Positions 25,509 to 34,392 of a stretch of 53,614 nt of DNA are shown piece by piece. The stretch spans positions 1 through 53,614 of the forward strand of contig JACZTG010000015.1 of assembly GCA_022573815.1 (NCBI GenBank), given 5' to 3'. The stretch's first letter is position 1, and each line of letters opens with the position of its first letter. Position numbers and translations under genes: made by a program. Origin of the DNA: Candidatus Neomarinimicrobiota bacterium. GTDB taxonomy: Bacteria; Fidelibacterota; SORT01. Below the pieces are notes generated by a model. It ran no database searches, had not been told where the DNA came from, and saw nothing but the letters and a program-made list of their open reading frames with translations.

Positions 25509-26282
25509 TTGTACAAAACAGAATTTTCTAACTTGATAGAAATTATGGAAGCATTACGCGCAGAAAATGGATGCGAATGGGACAAAGCTCAGACGCACGA
25601 ATCTCTAAGACAATATTTGGTCGAGGAAGCATACGAAACAGTTGAAGCGATTGACTCTGGTGATATGACGAGCCTGAAGGAAGAGCTTGGGGATTTGCTT
25701 CTGCATGTGGCGTTCCACGCTAAATTGGGAGAAGAAGCGGGAAATTTCGATATACACGAAATTCTGAAGAGCATTAATGATAAGTTAGTGAGACGGCATC
25801 CCCATATATTTGACAACGAAAATGTGAATGGTACAAATGCGATTAAGGATAATTGGGAGGAGATGAAACAATCTGAGGGAAGGGAATCGCGGCTTGATGG
25901 TACGCCAAAAACCTTACCCGCTTTACAGCTGGCTTACAGATTGCAGGAGAAAGCCGCAAGCACAGGATTCGATTGGGAAGATATTTCGGGAGTGTGGGAA
26001 AAAGTCAATGAGGAATTGACCGAACTAAAAAAAGCGACTGAATCTGCCGACCGCCAGGGTGAGGAGGAAGAAATCGGAGATCTGATATTCAGCCTTGTAA
26101 ATCTTTCCAGATATTTGGATATTAATCCGGAGGACGCTCTACGTAGAAGCATTAGAAAATTTGATTACAGGTTTAAGGGTATTGAAAAAGAGGCTAACAA
26201 ATCCGGACGTAATTTGAAAGAGATGTCTCTAAAGGAAATGGACGAAATTTGGGATGGGCTAAAGCATAAGAGGATTTTATGA
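25509..26282 (+). CDS. mazG: Nucleoside triphosphate pyrophosphohydrolase MazG
   Basis: The 257-residue length is standard for the two-domain MazG. The first domain has the metal-binding helices YLVEEAYETVEAIDSG and LKEELGDLLLHVAFHAKLG. The second has ELTELKKATESADRQGEEEE and EEIGDLIFSLVNLSRYL. It hydrolyses (d)NTPs to NMP and PPi, removing non-canonical nucleotides and tempering ppGpp. The start is odd. A strong AAGGAAGGAAG (25471-25481) is followed 6 bases later by ATA at 25488, in frame and giving INSSKKEL as a leader, while the first conventional start is the TTG at 25509 with only a weak site. The stop overlaps greA by ATGA. Confidence 0.93.
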   Translation: MYKTEFSNLIEIMEALRAENGCEWDKAQTHESLRQYLVEEAYETVEAIDSGDMTSLKEELGDLLLHVAFHAKLGEEAGNFDIHEILKSINDKLVRRHPHIFDNENVNGTNAIKDNWEEMKQSEGRESRLDGTPKTLPALQLAYRLQEKAASTGFDWEDISGVWEKVNEELTELKKATESADRQGEEEEIGDLIFSLVNLSRYLDINPEDALRRSIRKFDYRFKGIEKEANKSGRNLKEMSLKEMDEIWDGLKHKRIL

Positions 26283-26749
26283 GCGACAAATATTTTTTTA
26301 AACAGGAAGAGTATGACGAGCTGATGGCGCAGCTCAAAGAGATGAAAGGACCTGAAAAAACTTCTGTCCAGAAAGCGATCTCCAGCGCCAGAGCGCAGGG
26401 AGATTTAAGCGAAAACGCAGAATATCACGCCTCCCGCGAGAGGCTTTCTATGCTTATGACGAAAATTCAGGATTTGGAAGATAAGCTTGCTAATTCGGAA
26501 GTTTATGACCCGGCGGATCGTCCGAAAGGTCAGGTCTTTGTCGGTTCGAAGGTAGTAATTGAGAATGTGGATTCAGGCGTAGTTCTTGAAGGGGAAGTTG
26601 TATCTATGCCTATGTTTAAAAGTGAGATGATGGAAATTTCCACAAAGTCACCTGTGGGTAAGGCAATCTTGGGTAAAAGCGTGGGGGATGAGGTTACTGT
26701 CGAATCCGAGCGGGGTACGAACAGGTGGAGAGTCACAAAAGTCGAATAA
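26279..26749 (+). CDS. greA: Transcription elongation factor GreA
   Basis: The 156-residue protein binds the RNA polymerase secondary channel and stimulates cleavage of backtracked RNA. The acidic tip of the coiled coil is intact: RAQGDLSENAEYH at residues 38-50, with Asp42 and Glu45 in the catalytic positions. The C-terminal FKBP-like domain runs from about 80 (VFVGSKVVIENV) to 156 (SPVGKAILGKSVGDEVTVES). It is translationally coupled to mazG by an ATGA overlap. It converges on the yjbQ-type gene with a 14-base gap and no obvious hairpin. Confidence 0.95.
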   Translation: MSDKYFFKQEEYDELMAQLKEMKGPEKTSVQKAISSARAQGDLSENAEYHASRERLSMLMTKIQDLEDKLANSEVYDPADRPKGQVFVGSKVVIENVDSGVVLEGEVVSMPMFKSEMMEISTKSPVGKAILGKSVGDEVTVESERGTNRWRVTKVE

Positions 26750-26763
26750 GATTACTTGGCTCT

Positions 26764-27162
26764 TTATTTTCCTAATACCTGCACGACAACTCTCCGATTT
26801 CGTGGGCCGTCAAATTCGCAAAGAAAAATCGCCTGCCACGTGCCTAAGCTGAGACGACCGTCCTCCACCGGAATCTGAACGGATGATCCAAAGAATGTTG
26901 TCTTCAGGTGGGCAGCCGAATTTCCCTCTAAGTGCTTATATCCGTCTTGAATCGGAACGATTTTATTTATTTCCATTATCAAATCGTCCGCTACATCGGG
27001 GTCTGCCCCTTCGTTAATGGTTATTCCAGCGGTAGTATGCGGTACAAAGACCGTGCATATTCCGTTTTTTATTTCAGCTTTGCCGAGCTCATTTTGAACC
27101 TGGCTTGTAATATTGACCATCTCTGTGGAAGAACGTGTATTTATAGAAAACTGTGACGGCAT
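26764..27162 (-). CDS. YjbQ/UPF0047 family protein
   Basis: The protein has 132 residues. The family signature HTTAGITINEGADPDV at about 42-57 and the C-terminal SLGTWQAIFLCEFDGPRNR are present, and the conserved histidines (H42, H78 in GYKHLEGN, H85) are in place. E. coli YjbQ has weak thiamine-phosphate-synthase activity; the physiological role is unsettled. GAGG lies about 8 bases before the ATG. It is the last gene of the six-gene minus-strand operon, 8 bases after the preceding stop. Confidence 0.9.
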   Translation of the reverse strand: MPSQFSINTRSSTEMVNITSQVQNELGKAEIKNGICTVFVPHTTAGITINEGADPDVADDLIMEINKIVPIQDGYKHLEGNSAAHLKTTFFGSSVQIPVEDGRLSLGTWQAIFLCEFDGPRNRRVVVQVLGK

Positions 27163-27170
27163 TTGGAACC

Positions 27171-28424
27171 TCAGGTTTTTTGTGGTTTTTTCCGTGCTGC
27201 GGGAAAGAGAACATTGTTTAATATCAGCCTGTAACCGGGTGAATTCCGGTGCAGATCAAGATTTGTGGGCGGATCGTTTACGTAGTGTCGCGGGTCCTCC
27301 GGATCGTGCCCTCCGAGAAAAGTGAATGTGCCCTTTCCGCTATTTCCGTGAATATATTTTACTTCGTCAGACGATTCCACATCTCCCATAATGACCACGT
27401 GATCCTTTATAAGAGACCTTCGGAACGAAGTGGTCTGTCCCATAAATCCCTTTAGCACTCCCACATGGTTTTGTGTTAACATTGTAGGTACAGGATCATG
27501 TTTGGCGGAAAATTCAAAGAGCGAAAAATAATCCGTTTCAACGGGACGCGGAGCGGCGCCGCTTCCCGGTACGGCGTCAATGTCGGAAAACTCATAAATC
27601 ATAGGGTCGGTAACAAGTTTGAAATCTTTGAACGCTAATGTTTTATCATAATTCAATTTAATGTCGGAATCAACCGGGCTCATATCGAATGGCATGCCGA
27701 CGATGTCTATTCCTTCGGCAGCCAATGCAATGTCATAGCTGTCGGTGGCTGAACACATAGCAAAAAGAAACCCGCCATCTGTTACGTATTCATTAATCGT
27801 TTTTGCTACAGCTTTTTTCTCCTCTGAAACACTTGAATATCCAAAATCCGATGCCAATTTTTCATATTGAATTTGTTGCTGTATATACCATGGCGCATTG
27901 TGATATGATGCGTAAAATTTACCGTATTGTCCGGTAAAATCTTCGTGGTGGAGGTGAAGCCAATCGTATTTCGATAAGCTTCCTCTGAGTACATCCGGGT
28001 CCCAAAGTTTATCGTATTCAATCTCAGCATAAGCGAGAGCGAGGGTCACGGCGTCATCCCAGGGTTGAGCGTTCGAAGGAGTATATACTGCTATTTTCGG
28101 CGCTTTTTCCAGGAGAATAACTTCCATATTATTGGCTTCGATATCAGAGTAAATATTGATTATATCGTTAGCGGAAGGTCTTTCGAAGCTGACTCCACGG
28201 ACTCTGCATTCGCGGGCAATTTTATCCGAATAGTCAAACATAAATGAACCGCCTCTGTAATTCAAAAGCCATTCGACTTCCAAGCCCCTTTCGAGAGCCC
28301 AAAACGTTATTCCGTAAGCTTTTAGGTGGTTGGTTTGGGACAGGTTCATCGGTATAAGTATTTTCTGAGCTGAGAGATTCGAGAAACTTATCAGAGCGAA
28401 TGCGAGTGTAAAAATAAGTCTCAT
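27171..28424 (-). CDS. Secreted protein of unknown function with GATase-like motif
   Basis: The protein has 417 residues with a signal peptide (MRLIFTLAFALISFSNLSAQ). I cannot name the family. Features seen are KILIPMNLSQTNHLKAYGI directly after the leader, WLLNYRGGSF, a histidine-rich WLHLHHEDFTGQYGKF (155-170), YVTDGGFLFAMCSATDSYD with Cys224, and FLGGHDPEDPRHYVND near 374. The GGFLFA strand followed by a Cys, and a later GGHDPEDP, recall the nucleophile elbow of class I glutamine-amidotransferase/ThuA-like folds. The DUF4159 protein of the same operon shares YLTSGGFLFA. I recall similar proteins labelled asparagine synthetase B in databases, but there is no N-terminal Cys nucleophile or synthetase ATP loop here. 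It is probably periplasmic. Confidence 0.72.
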   Translation of the reverse strand: MRLIFTLAFALISFSNLSAQKILIPMNLSQTNHLKAYGITFWALERGLEVEWLLNYRGGSFMFDYSDKIARECRVRGVSFERPSANDIINIYSDIEANNMEVILLEKAPKIAVYTPSNAQPWDDAVTLALAYAEIEYDKLWDPDVLRGSLSKYDWLHLHHEDFTGQYGKFYASYHNAPWYIQQQIQYEKLASDFGYSSVSEEKKAVAKTINEYVTDGGFLFAMCSATDSYDIALAAEGIDIVGMPFDMSPVDSDIKLNYDKTLAFKDFKLVTDPMIYEFSDIDAVPGSGAAPRPVETDYFSLFEFSAKHDPVPTMLTQNHVGVLKGFMGQTTSFRRSLIKDHVVIMGDVESSDEVKYIHGNSGKGTFTFLGGHDPEDPRHYVNDPPTNLDLHRNSPGYRLILNNVLFPAARKKPQKT

Positions 28425-28425
28425 T

Positions 28426-30315
28426 TTAATTTGCGCGCCTGAGTTGGGTTAATTTTCGGACTTTATTCCTCGCTATCTTGCCGTAAAGACTTCGGGGGTG
28501 TTCTATGAGAAGCCGTTCATAATACATAATGGCGCCGTTGGAATCTTTCATTCCCCTTTCGCTTACTTCTCCTGCCGCCAATAAAGCTCTATCGGCTAAT
28601 TCGGATTCGGGAAACAGAATTAAAAAATTGTCAAATTGACCGAGTGATTCCTTGAATCTGCCCATTATAGCGGACATTTCAGCAGCCTTGAAAAGGGCAT
28701 TGTCTGAAACAGGCGAATCAGGATAATCCTCCAGCAGCGTAAGGTAAGCCTGCCTTGCTTCCGAACTGCGCCGCCGATGAGATAACAGATCCGCTTTTGC
28801 GTATAACAGCAAAGCGTTTTCTGATTCTGCATTTTTACTGTTTCTACTTGATTCAATTAAGATACTAAGTTCGAGAGCGTCGTTCATAAGAGGATCTTCA
28901 AAATTTGATTCGAAGATAAAGTCATTTAAATGATATAGCGCGCTGTCGAATTCACCTTTGTAATATTCAATCCGTGAAACTGATAATTGCGCATTAGCAC
29001 GAATTTCTTTTGATACCGCGGATTCGGAAAGCTGCAAATATTCATTTTCCGCTTTTATCAGGTCGCCCCGCTCAAGGGAAATATCCGCTAATTTAAGCAG
29101 TGCAGGCTCAACGATATATAATCCTCCATGGGATTGAATGGATTTTTTAAATGAGGATTCGGCTTCGTCAAGGTTTTGCAACCGGTCAAAGTATATTCTG
29201 CCGATATTATAATATGCTTTTGCGGAAATCAGACTGTTCCCGTATATAGTGGCGACCGAATCATACAACAAAATGGATTTAGGAACACCGGGTGACTCGT
29301 TTATTTTCTGCATTTCGAATAATGGAAACAGCGGAGAGTAATTAATCTCTGAAAAGGGTGGAGCTGTTTCGCTCAGTTCGGTGAGCTCTGCAAGAAGAAA
29401 ATGTACTTTAGGGTAATACTTGCCGGCGGGATGGAGAGCCATTAGTTTTCTTGAGGCGAGTATGGCTAATAGATACTGCTTATCCTCTTTTAGATTTTCG
29501 ATGAAGTTCAAAAGAAGTCTGCCGTCCGAATCATTATTTTCCTCAAGCAGAATAAATTCTTCATACGCCTGACTGAAATTTCCAGTCCTGTAATGATAGT
29601 CGGCGACTAAATGCCTAAGATTTTGATTCTCAGGTCGCCTATCAAGTCCTAATTCAAGTCGGCTTAGCACTATGCTTACTGTGACAGAGTCAGTGTTAAA
29701 CCGTGAAAGTCGGCGACGAACGTAATTATAGTTATTCGGGTCTGCGTCAAGAAACTTCACGAATTCGTCAGTGGCGTTTGAATAGCTCAAACGCGAACTG
29801 TAGAAATTTGCCAGATCACGTGTGACTTGAGACGGATTTTTCAAACTTTTTTGAGCGCTTTTGTATATCTTCACAGTTTCATCATAAAGTCTGTTATTGT
29901 TCATCACCAAAGCGAGGGTTTTATATACCGAATAGTTATTCGGACGAGCGGCGATTAGCCGATTCGCAAGAGTGATCGCCTTTTCCCGTTTATCCAGCTT
30001 CAAATATACATCAACAATTTCAGTTTCTATCCGCCAATTCGCGGGATTAAGCGATAACCCGCGGTTAAGAAGGGAAAGAACTTTGTCATAATCAGCTAAT
30101 TTGAGATATGTATTTTTTAAAAAATTAGAGATAGCAATATTTGAAGGATAATCATTATTGAGATTTTCGAGTATTGCCACAGCTTCATCGAGTTTCCCTG
30201 CACTTTGAAGATCTCTCGCCCGCCGCAGCTGAACATCGGTTTTACCTGTCTGAGCTGATAGAGATAAGGAAAAACTCATTAATAGAAATAAATAGACCGC
30301 CAGTCTGAGAATCAT
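28426..30315 (-). CDS. Periplasmic TPR-repeat protein
   Basis: The protein has 629 residues with a signal peptide (MILRLAVYLFLLMSFSLSLSAQ) and tetratricopeptide repeats along nearly its whole length. Examples are AGKLDEAVAILENLNNDYP, ADYDKVLSLLNRGLSLNPAN, YNIGRIYFDRLQNLDEAESS and FKESLGQFDNFLILFPESE. No enzymatic domain is visible. TPR proteins scaffold other proteins. Overlap of its start with the upstream DUF4175-like gene (4 bases) and a 1-base gap to the downstream gene suggest a partner within the operon. Specific function unknown. Confidence 0.85.
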   Translation of the reverse strand: MILRLAVYLFLLMSFSLSLSAQTGKTDVQLRRARDLQSAGKLDEAVAILENLNNDYPSNIAISNFLKNTYLKLADYDKVLSLLNRGLSLNPANWRIETEIVDVYLKLDKREKAITLANRLIAARPNNYSVYKTLALVMNNNRLYDETVKIYKSAQKSLKNPSQVTRDLANFYSSRLSYSNATDEFVKFLDADPNNYNYVRRRLSRFNTDSVTVSIVLSRLELGLDRRPENQNLRHLVADYHYRTGNFSQAYEEFILLEENNDSDGRLLLNFIENLKEDKQYLLAILASRKLMALHPAGKYYPKVHFLLAELTELSETAPPFSEINYSPLFPLFEMQKINESPGVPKSILLYDSVATIYGNSLISAKAYYNIGRIYFDRLQNLDEAESSFKKSIQSHGGLYIVEPALLKLADISLERGDLIKAENEYLQLSESAVSKEIRANAQLSVSRIEYYKGEFDSALYHLNDFIFESNFEDPLMNDALELSILIESSRNSKNAESENALLLYAKADLLSHRRRSSEARQAYLTLLEDYPDSPVSDNALFKAAEMSAIMGRFKESLGQFDNFLILFPESELADRALLAAGEVSERGMKDSNGAIMYYERLLIEHPRSLYGKIARNKVRKLTQLRRAN

Positions 30316-33300
30316 TTATTTTCCTGCCCGACTTGATTGCCGCGAAGCAGATCATAATATCCTCTGATAAGCTCTTGATAATCTCTTGAATAGCCTTCGC
30401 GCATCGCATTGATGAGTTCACGGTTAAGTAACTCACCCCGTTCACCCAGGTTTTCCGGAAGCCCGAGTGGGCCCTGATGTGCCAGATCAACCGCTGATTT
30501 TGATTTTCGTTTTTTGCTCTTGTCTCTTTCTCTCATGGATTTTTGCGAGTCAAGCATACGTGATAAAATCCGCTGTTGCCTTTGGATTGTTTTTCTCGTT
30601 ACTCTCCGATTCTGAAGCTCTCTGATTATCTCTTCCATTTCGCTTGCAATGCCGTCGAGTCTTCCGGGAACTTCATGCTTGCCTGCCATCTCTTTTCTCA
30701 TTTTCTCCAAAGAGCGTCTTATTTGCTCCTGACGAGCGGCAAGTCTTCTCATAGCGCCGGAAATGCCGGCGCGTCCCTGCCCTTTACCCTGCATCAGATT
30801 GAGAGTTTCAGCGTTAAGCCCGCCCTGAGCGTTAGCCATCTGCTGCATTTGCTGCATATACTGCTCGAAGCCTGTTCCTGAGCCTGAAGCGGAAAGCTGA
30901 GACATCGCGCCGCGAAGGGATAATATCGTTTCATTCAATCCGCCCAGCGCATCCTTTTGCGATTTGGAACTACCCGAAACATTTCGCTGACTCAGATTCT
31001 CGACTGCCTTGGTCATTGCTCCTGAAGTTTTGCCAATGGAACGAGCCACAGAGGGACTTATTCCAAAAGTCTTATTCGACAACTCAACCAAATCTTCGAC
31101 AATATTAACCAAATCACGGCGAAACGATTCCTGACGGCTTGCGATCTCGTCAAGATTCGGACTGTTACCTTTCAGATTTTTGCTTTCTAAATTGAGCTCT
31201 TCTTGAAATTTCGAGAGTTGAATCGCTTTTTGGGTGATTTTTTGAAATCCTGCCAGAACCTCTTCTAACTGTTTAGCTCGAATTTCCGCGCCGAGTGCGG
31301 AAAGTTTTTGCAGCATCTTCTTCATTTCACGGCTTGCGGATTTAGAATCATTTTTCGAAGCGGAAATGTTTTCTTCCGACATTGACCGCCGTGCGTTCTC
31401 AAGCTGCTCCGATAGTTCGCCTGACTCCATATCTTTTTGCAATTCTGCGATGGTTGATGTGGGTATTTCGGGGAATTCCTCACTGAGTTTTTCTAATTCT
31501 TTCATTACATCGGAGATTTCGCTGAGTTCTTCCGAAACGTTCTTTTCTTTCTGAGCGAGTTCTTTTAGAGAATTCTCATCGCCATTTTTAAGGGAATCTG
31601 TCTCCTTAGAAATATTTTCCTGTAGTTCGCTTAGTTTCTCCATCCGTTTGATGATCTCGTCAATTTTCTGCTCGATTTGCACACGCTTGAAAATCTCTAA
31701 TGTTCTCTCAAGTTCCCTCGCAAACCGTTCCTGAGAAATTTTGAAGTCTTCTATCGCACGCGCCATATCATTCTGGTCGAGGGAGAGCGCCGCTTCCCGC
31801 ATTTTTTCCATAGCCGCTAACAGCTCGGGTGATGATATATTCTGAAAAAGATTCTGCAGTTCGAGATACATCTCCAAAGTCTCCGGGGAGAGGAGATCGT
31901 TATTTTCCGCTTCATCGATAATTTCACCGAGTTTTTCTGAAATAGAAGAAAGTTTCTCTTCTAAATTTAGCTGTTTATTCAGAGTTTCTTCTATTTTTTG
32001 CTGCTTCGCCCAATCAATTTCAGGGTTTTTCTTGAGATCATCGCTTAGTTCTTTTATCGCTTCCTGTAATTCCTTTGCTTCACGGACGGTTTCTTCGGCG
32101 ATTTCCTCAATGTCATTGTTGTCTTCGTCTATACGATTGAATAATTCTGCAAGAGAAGGGAATCGGGCAAAAAATAGTCGTGTTCGTCCCATCTTTGGTC
32201 CCGTAACAGCATCGTTATCAAAAGCAAAAGCGTAATATTCCACTATATCGCGTGGAGCTAAATCAATATCGGATAAATTCATCAGGTGGAAAAATTCAAG
32301 GCTGTTTCCGGAAACGGCAGGCAATGGAACATCTATCATCCGGAACAATGAGTCGGAAAAATCGGTGAATTCGTTCCTGATTCTAAGGGCGATTCCCGCC
32401 TCGTTTATGCCGAAGTCATCGTCAATACGCAGCACCATAGGGATTTGCATTGACGCATCAAGGTCAAACTGCTCGCTTTGTTCGAGCAGTGAAATTACGG
32501 GTGTTTCGTCTCGCAATGCCGTAATGCTGTAGTCAATTGGATTTAAGTTGAATATGCCCATTTGATCTTCTAAATCAATATGAAATTCGGAGTTATTGGA
32601 GATAGTAAACGATCCTTTAGCGGAACTTCCTTCGATCTTGAGCGATACTCCGCTTCCCCCTGAAAACGAAATGTCGGCAGAGTTGAGCGATTTGCTTGAT
32701 ATAATTGAAACCGATGCTCTTGTACCTTTAAGTGCGGTTATTTCACCTATATTGCCTTCAATAACCCGTGTTTCTATTTTTGCGTAATCAGGGTAATCGA
32801 GACGAACTCTAAGATGCTGAATAAAGGGTCTGTTAATCACATTGACGTTATACACATCGGAGGAATAATTCACCCAAGACTTAAGCACTTTAGGGTCTTC
32901 GGCGTAGAATCGGTAGCTGAAACTTTCTGCTACTGCGGGAATTTCAAATTGGAACTGATTATTTTCTCCGGCTTTAATCGAATATGATTTAACGCCGAAT
33001 TTATCTTCTATTTCGATATACATTTCAGATGGAATCAGTGTTCCTGAGGCAGTAGCAGCCAATTGAAGAGTGTCCCCTTTAATAACCTCCAAATCTCCCG
33101 GCAACACACTGACTTCGAATGGAAGTACCGGAATAAAACTTTTATTTGGCAATGTGAGCCTTAGAGCCGCTTCGCTCAGCCGCTGCGGCGACAACCAAAA
33201 AAACATTCCGATAATCAATGATACAACCATTAAAGCTCTTGCGAGTTTATTCTGAACGGCTTTCTCTATGGAGTTATTCACGTATACTTCTGAAAGCGAA

Positions 33301-33710
33301 TTCTCAACTCTGTTAATTGATTCGTTAACAAGCTCCTTCGAGTATCCGTCTTCATCGGTCAAGCTCATCAGCTGTAACGCATTCAGAAGGTTGTCTTTGA
33401 TTTGCGGATTATCCGTTCCGATTTTTCTGGCTATATCTTCATCAGAACTGCCCGCAAATTTCCCCTCTTTTGTCTGTTTAAGAATCCTGAATATCACTGC
33501 CATCGAAAAAAGTAGTCCGAGAACGAAACTTGTCATAATAGTCCATCTGATCAAGTTTCCGAACCAGAATACGCCCTCAAGGAAGAGGAGGAGAAAACCT
33601 GATATGAAAAGCAGGTTTAAAAAAACTAATGTCAATAAACGCAGACGGTTACCCGCTAAATCAGTTCTAAATTCGCTTATTTTCAGTGATATGGCGCTAT
33701 TTCCGTTCAT
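30312..33710 (-). CDS. Large DUF4175-like membrane and coiled-coil protein
   Basis: The protein has 1132 residues. There are two membrane spans near the N-terminus (about 24-46 and 52-76) and a third at 157-173 (LMVVSLIIGMFFWLSP). A beta-rich region follows (about 190-500), with VSVLPGDLEVIKGDTLQL and a DETPVISLLEQS segment. A very long Glu/Lys/Leu coiled coil occupies about 525-900, and a Gln/Met/Gly-rich stretch (YMQQMQQMANAQGG) lies near 955. The layout matches DUF4175-type proteins as I know them from FCB and other Gram-negative bacteria. The bulk should be periplasmic. It is co-transcribed with DUF4159 (4 bases upstream) and a TPR protein (4-base overlap). No reaction is known; a structural envelope role is inferred. 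Confidence 0.82.
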   Translation of the reverse strand: MNGNSAISLKISEFRTDLAGNRLRLLTLVFLNLLFISGFLLLFLEGVFWFGNLIRWTIMTSFVLGLLFSMAVIFRILKQTKEGKFAGSSDEDIARKIGTDNPQIKDNLLNALQLMSLTDEDGYSKELVNESINRVENSLSEVYVNNSIEKAVQNKLARALMVVSLIIGMFFWLSPQRLSEAALRLTLPNKSFIPVLPFEVSVLPGDLEVIKGDTLQLAATASGTLIPSEMYIEIEDKFGVKSYSIKAGENNQFQFEIPAVAESFSYRFYAEDPKVLKSWVNYSSDVYNVNVINRPFIQHLRVRLDYPDYAKIETRVIEGNIGEITALKGTRASVSIISSKSLNSADISFSGGSGVSLKIEGSSAKGSFTISNNSEFHIDLEDQMGIFNLNPIDYSITALRDETPVISLLEQSEQFDLDASMQIPMVLRIDDDFGINEAGIALRIRNEFTDFSDSLFRMIDVPLPAVSGNSLEFFHLMNLSDIDLAPRDIVEYYAFAFDNDAVTGPKMGRTRLFFARFPSLAELFNRIDEDNNDIEEIAEETVREAKELQEAIKELSDDLKKNPEIDWAKQQKIEETLNKQLNLEEKLSSISEKLGEIIDEAENNDLLSPETLEMYLELQNLFQNISSPELLAAMEKMREAALSLDQNDMARAIEDFKISQERFARELERTLEIFKRVQIEQKIDEIIKRMEKLSELQENISKETDSLKNGDENSLKELAQKEKNVSEELSEISDVMKELEKLSEEFPEIPTSTIAELQKDMESGELSEQLENARRSMSEENISASKNDSKSASREMKKMLQKLSALGAEIRAKQLEEVLAGFQKITQKAIQLSKFQEELNLESKNLKGNSPNLDEIASRQESFRRDLVNIVEDLVELSNKTFGISPSVARSIGKTSGAMTKAVENLSQRNVSGSSKSQKDALGGLNETILSLRGAMSQLSASGSGTGFEQYMQQMQQMANAQGGLNAETLNLMQGKGQGRAGISGAMRRLAARQEQIRRSLEKMRKEMAGKHEVPGRLDGIASEMEEIIRELQNRRVTRKTIQRQQRILSRMLDSQKSMRERDKSKKRKSKSAVDLAHQGPLGLPENLGERGELLNRELINAMREGYSRDYQELIRGYYDLLRGNQVGQENK

Positions 33711-33714
33711 CGTC

Positions 33715-34389
33715 TTAATGTGTTAATGCCCATATAATAACATTCGTTCCCATTCTTAAAGCTGCGTCGCGACGTTCCTCGGAGTCACCGTGAACCGAGG
33801 CATCTTCCCAGCCGTCTCCAAGGTCACTTTCGTAACTATAGAATAGTACGAGTCTTCCTTCGTGAAAGATTCCGAAAGCCTGCGCGGGTTTATTATCATG
33901 CTCATGAATTTTAGGTAATCCGTTTTGAAAATTGTAATGTATCCGAAAGATTCCATGAGATTTCGGAAGTTCAACTAAATCTTTGTCAGGGAATATTTTC
34001 TTTATCTCCCTGCGGAAGGACCTGTCCATACCGTAATTGTCATCTGCAAATAGAAATCCGCCGGAGGTGAGATAGTCCCGTAATCTCGCCGATTCGGATT
34101 TTGTAAACCTGATGTTTCCGTGACCTGTCATATAAAGAACAGGATATCGGAACAAGTTTTCATTCTCCACCTTGACTCTTACCTCTCTAAAATCTGTTCT
34201 CAAAGTTGTATTGGCGTCAATAAACCGCAGTAAGTTCGGAAGGCTGCTTGGGTCGGAATACCAATCACCACCCCCGCCGTATTGCAATCGAGCGATAGTG
34301 AACAGTCCGGGTTTTGAGCCGTTAACGATTACCGCTGATAGATTAAAATAGAGAAGATAAGCCAGTGAAATTGTGAGGAATCTTTTCAT
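33715..34389 (-). CDS. DUF4159 family protein, exported
   Basis: The protein has 224 residues with a hydrophobic leader (FLTISLAYLLYFNLSAV). The DUF4159 signature is clear: FTIARLQYGGGGDWYSDPSS, LPNLLRFIDANT, YPVLYMTGHGNIRF, LTSGGFLFADDNYG and HGIFRIHYNF, closing with DAALRMGTNVIIWALTH. The fold is predicted to be Rossmann/GATase-like by family knowledge. In many genomes DUF4159 genes neighbour MoxR, DUF58 and VWA genes; none of these is near here. The position between DUF456 and DUF4175-like genes points to an envelope task. Biochemical activity unknown. Confidence 0.88.
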   Translation of the reverse strand: MKRFLTISLAYLLYFNLSAVIVNGSKPGLFTIARLQYGGGGDWYSDPSSLPNLLRFIDANTTLRTDFREVRVKVENENLFRYPVLYMTGHGNIRFTKSESARLRDYLTSGGFLFADDNYGMDRSFRREIKKIFPDKDLVELPKSHGIFRIHYNFQNGLPKIHEHDNKPAQAFGIFHEGRLVLFYSYESDLGDGWEDASVHGDSEERRDAALRMGTNVIIWALTH

Positions 34390-34392
34390 ATT

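Noticed and set aside
27171-28424. Asparagine synthetase B for the 417-residue exported protein
   Set aside because: There is a signal peptide, no Cys2 amidotransferase nucleophile and no synthetase ATP-binding motif; the label would be misleading.
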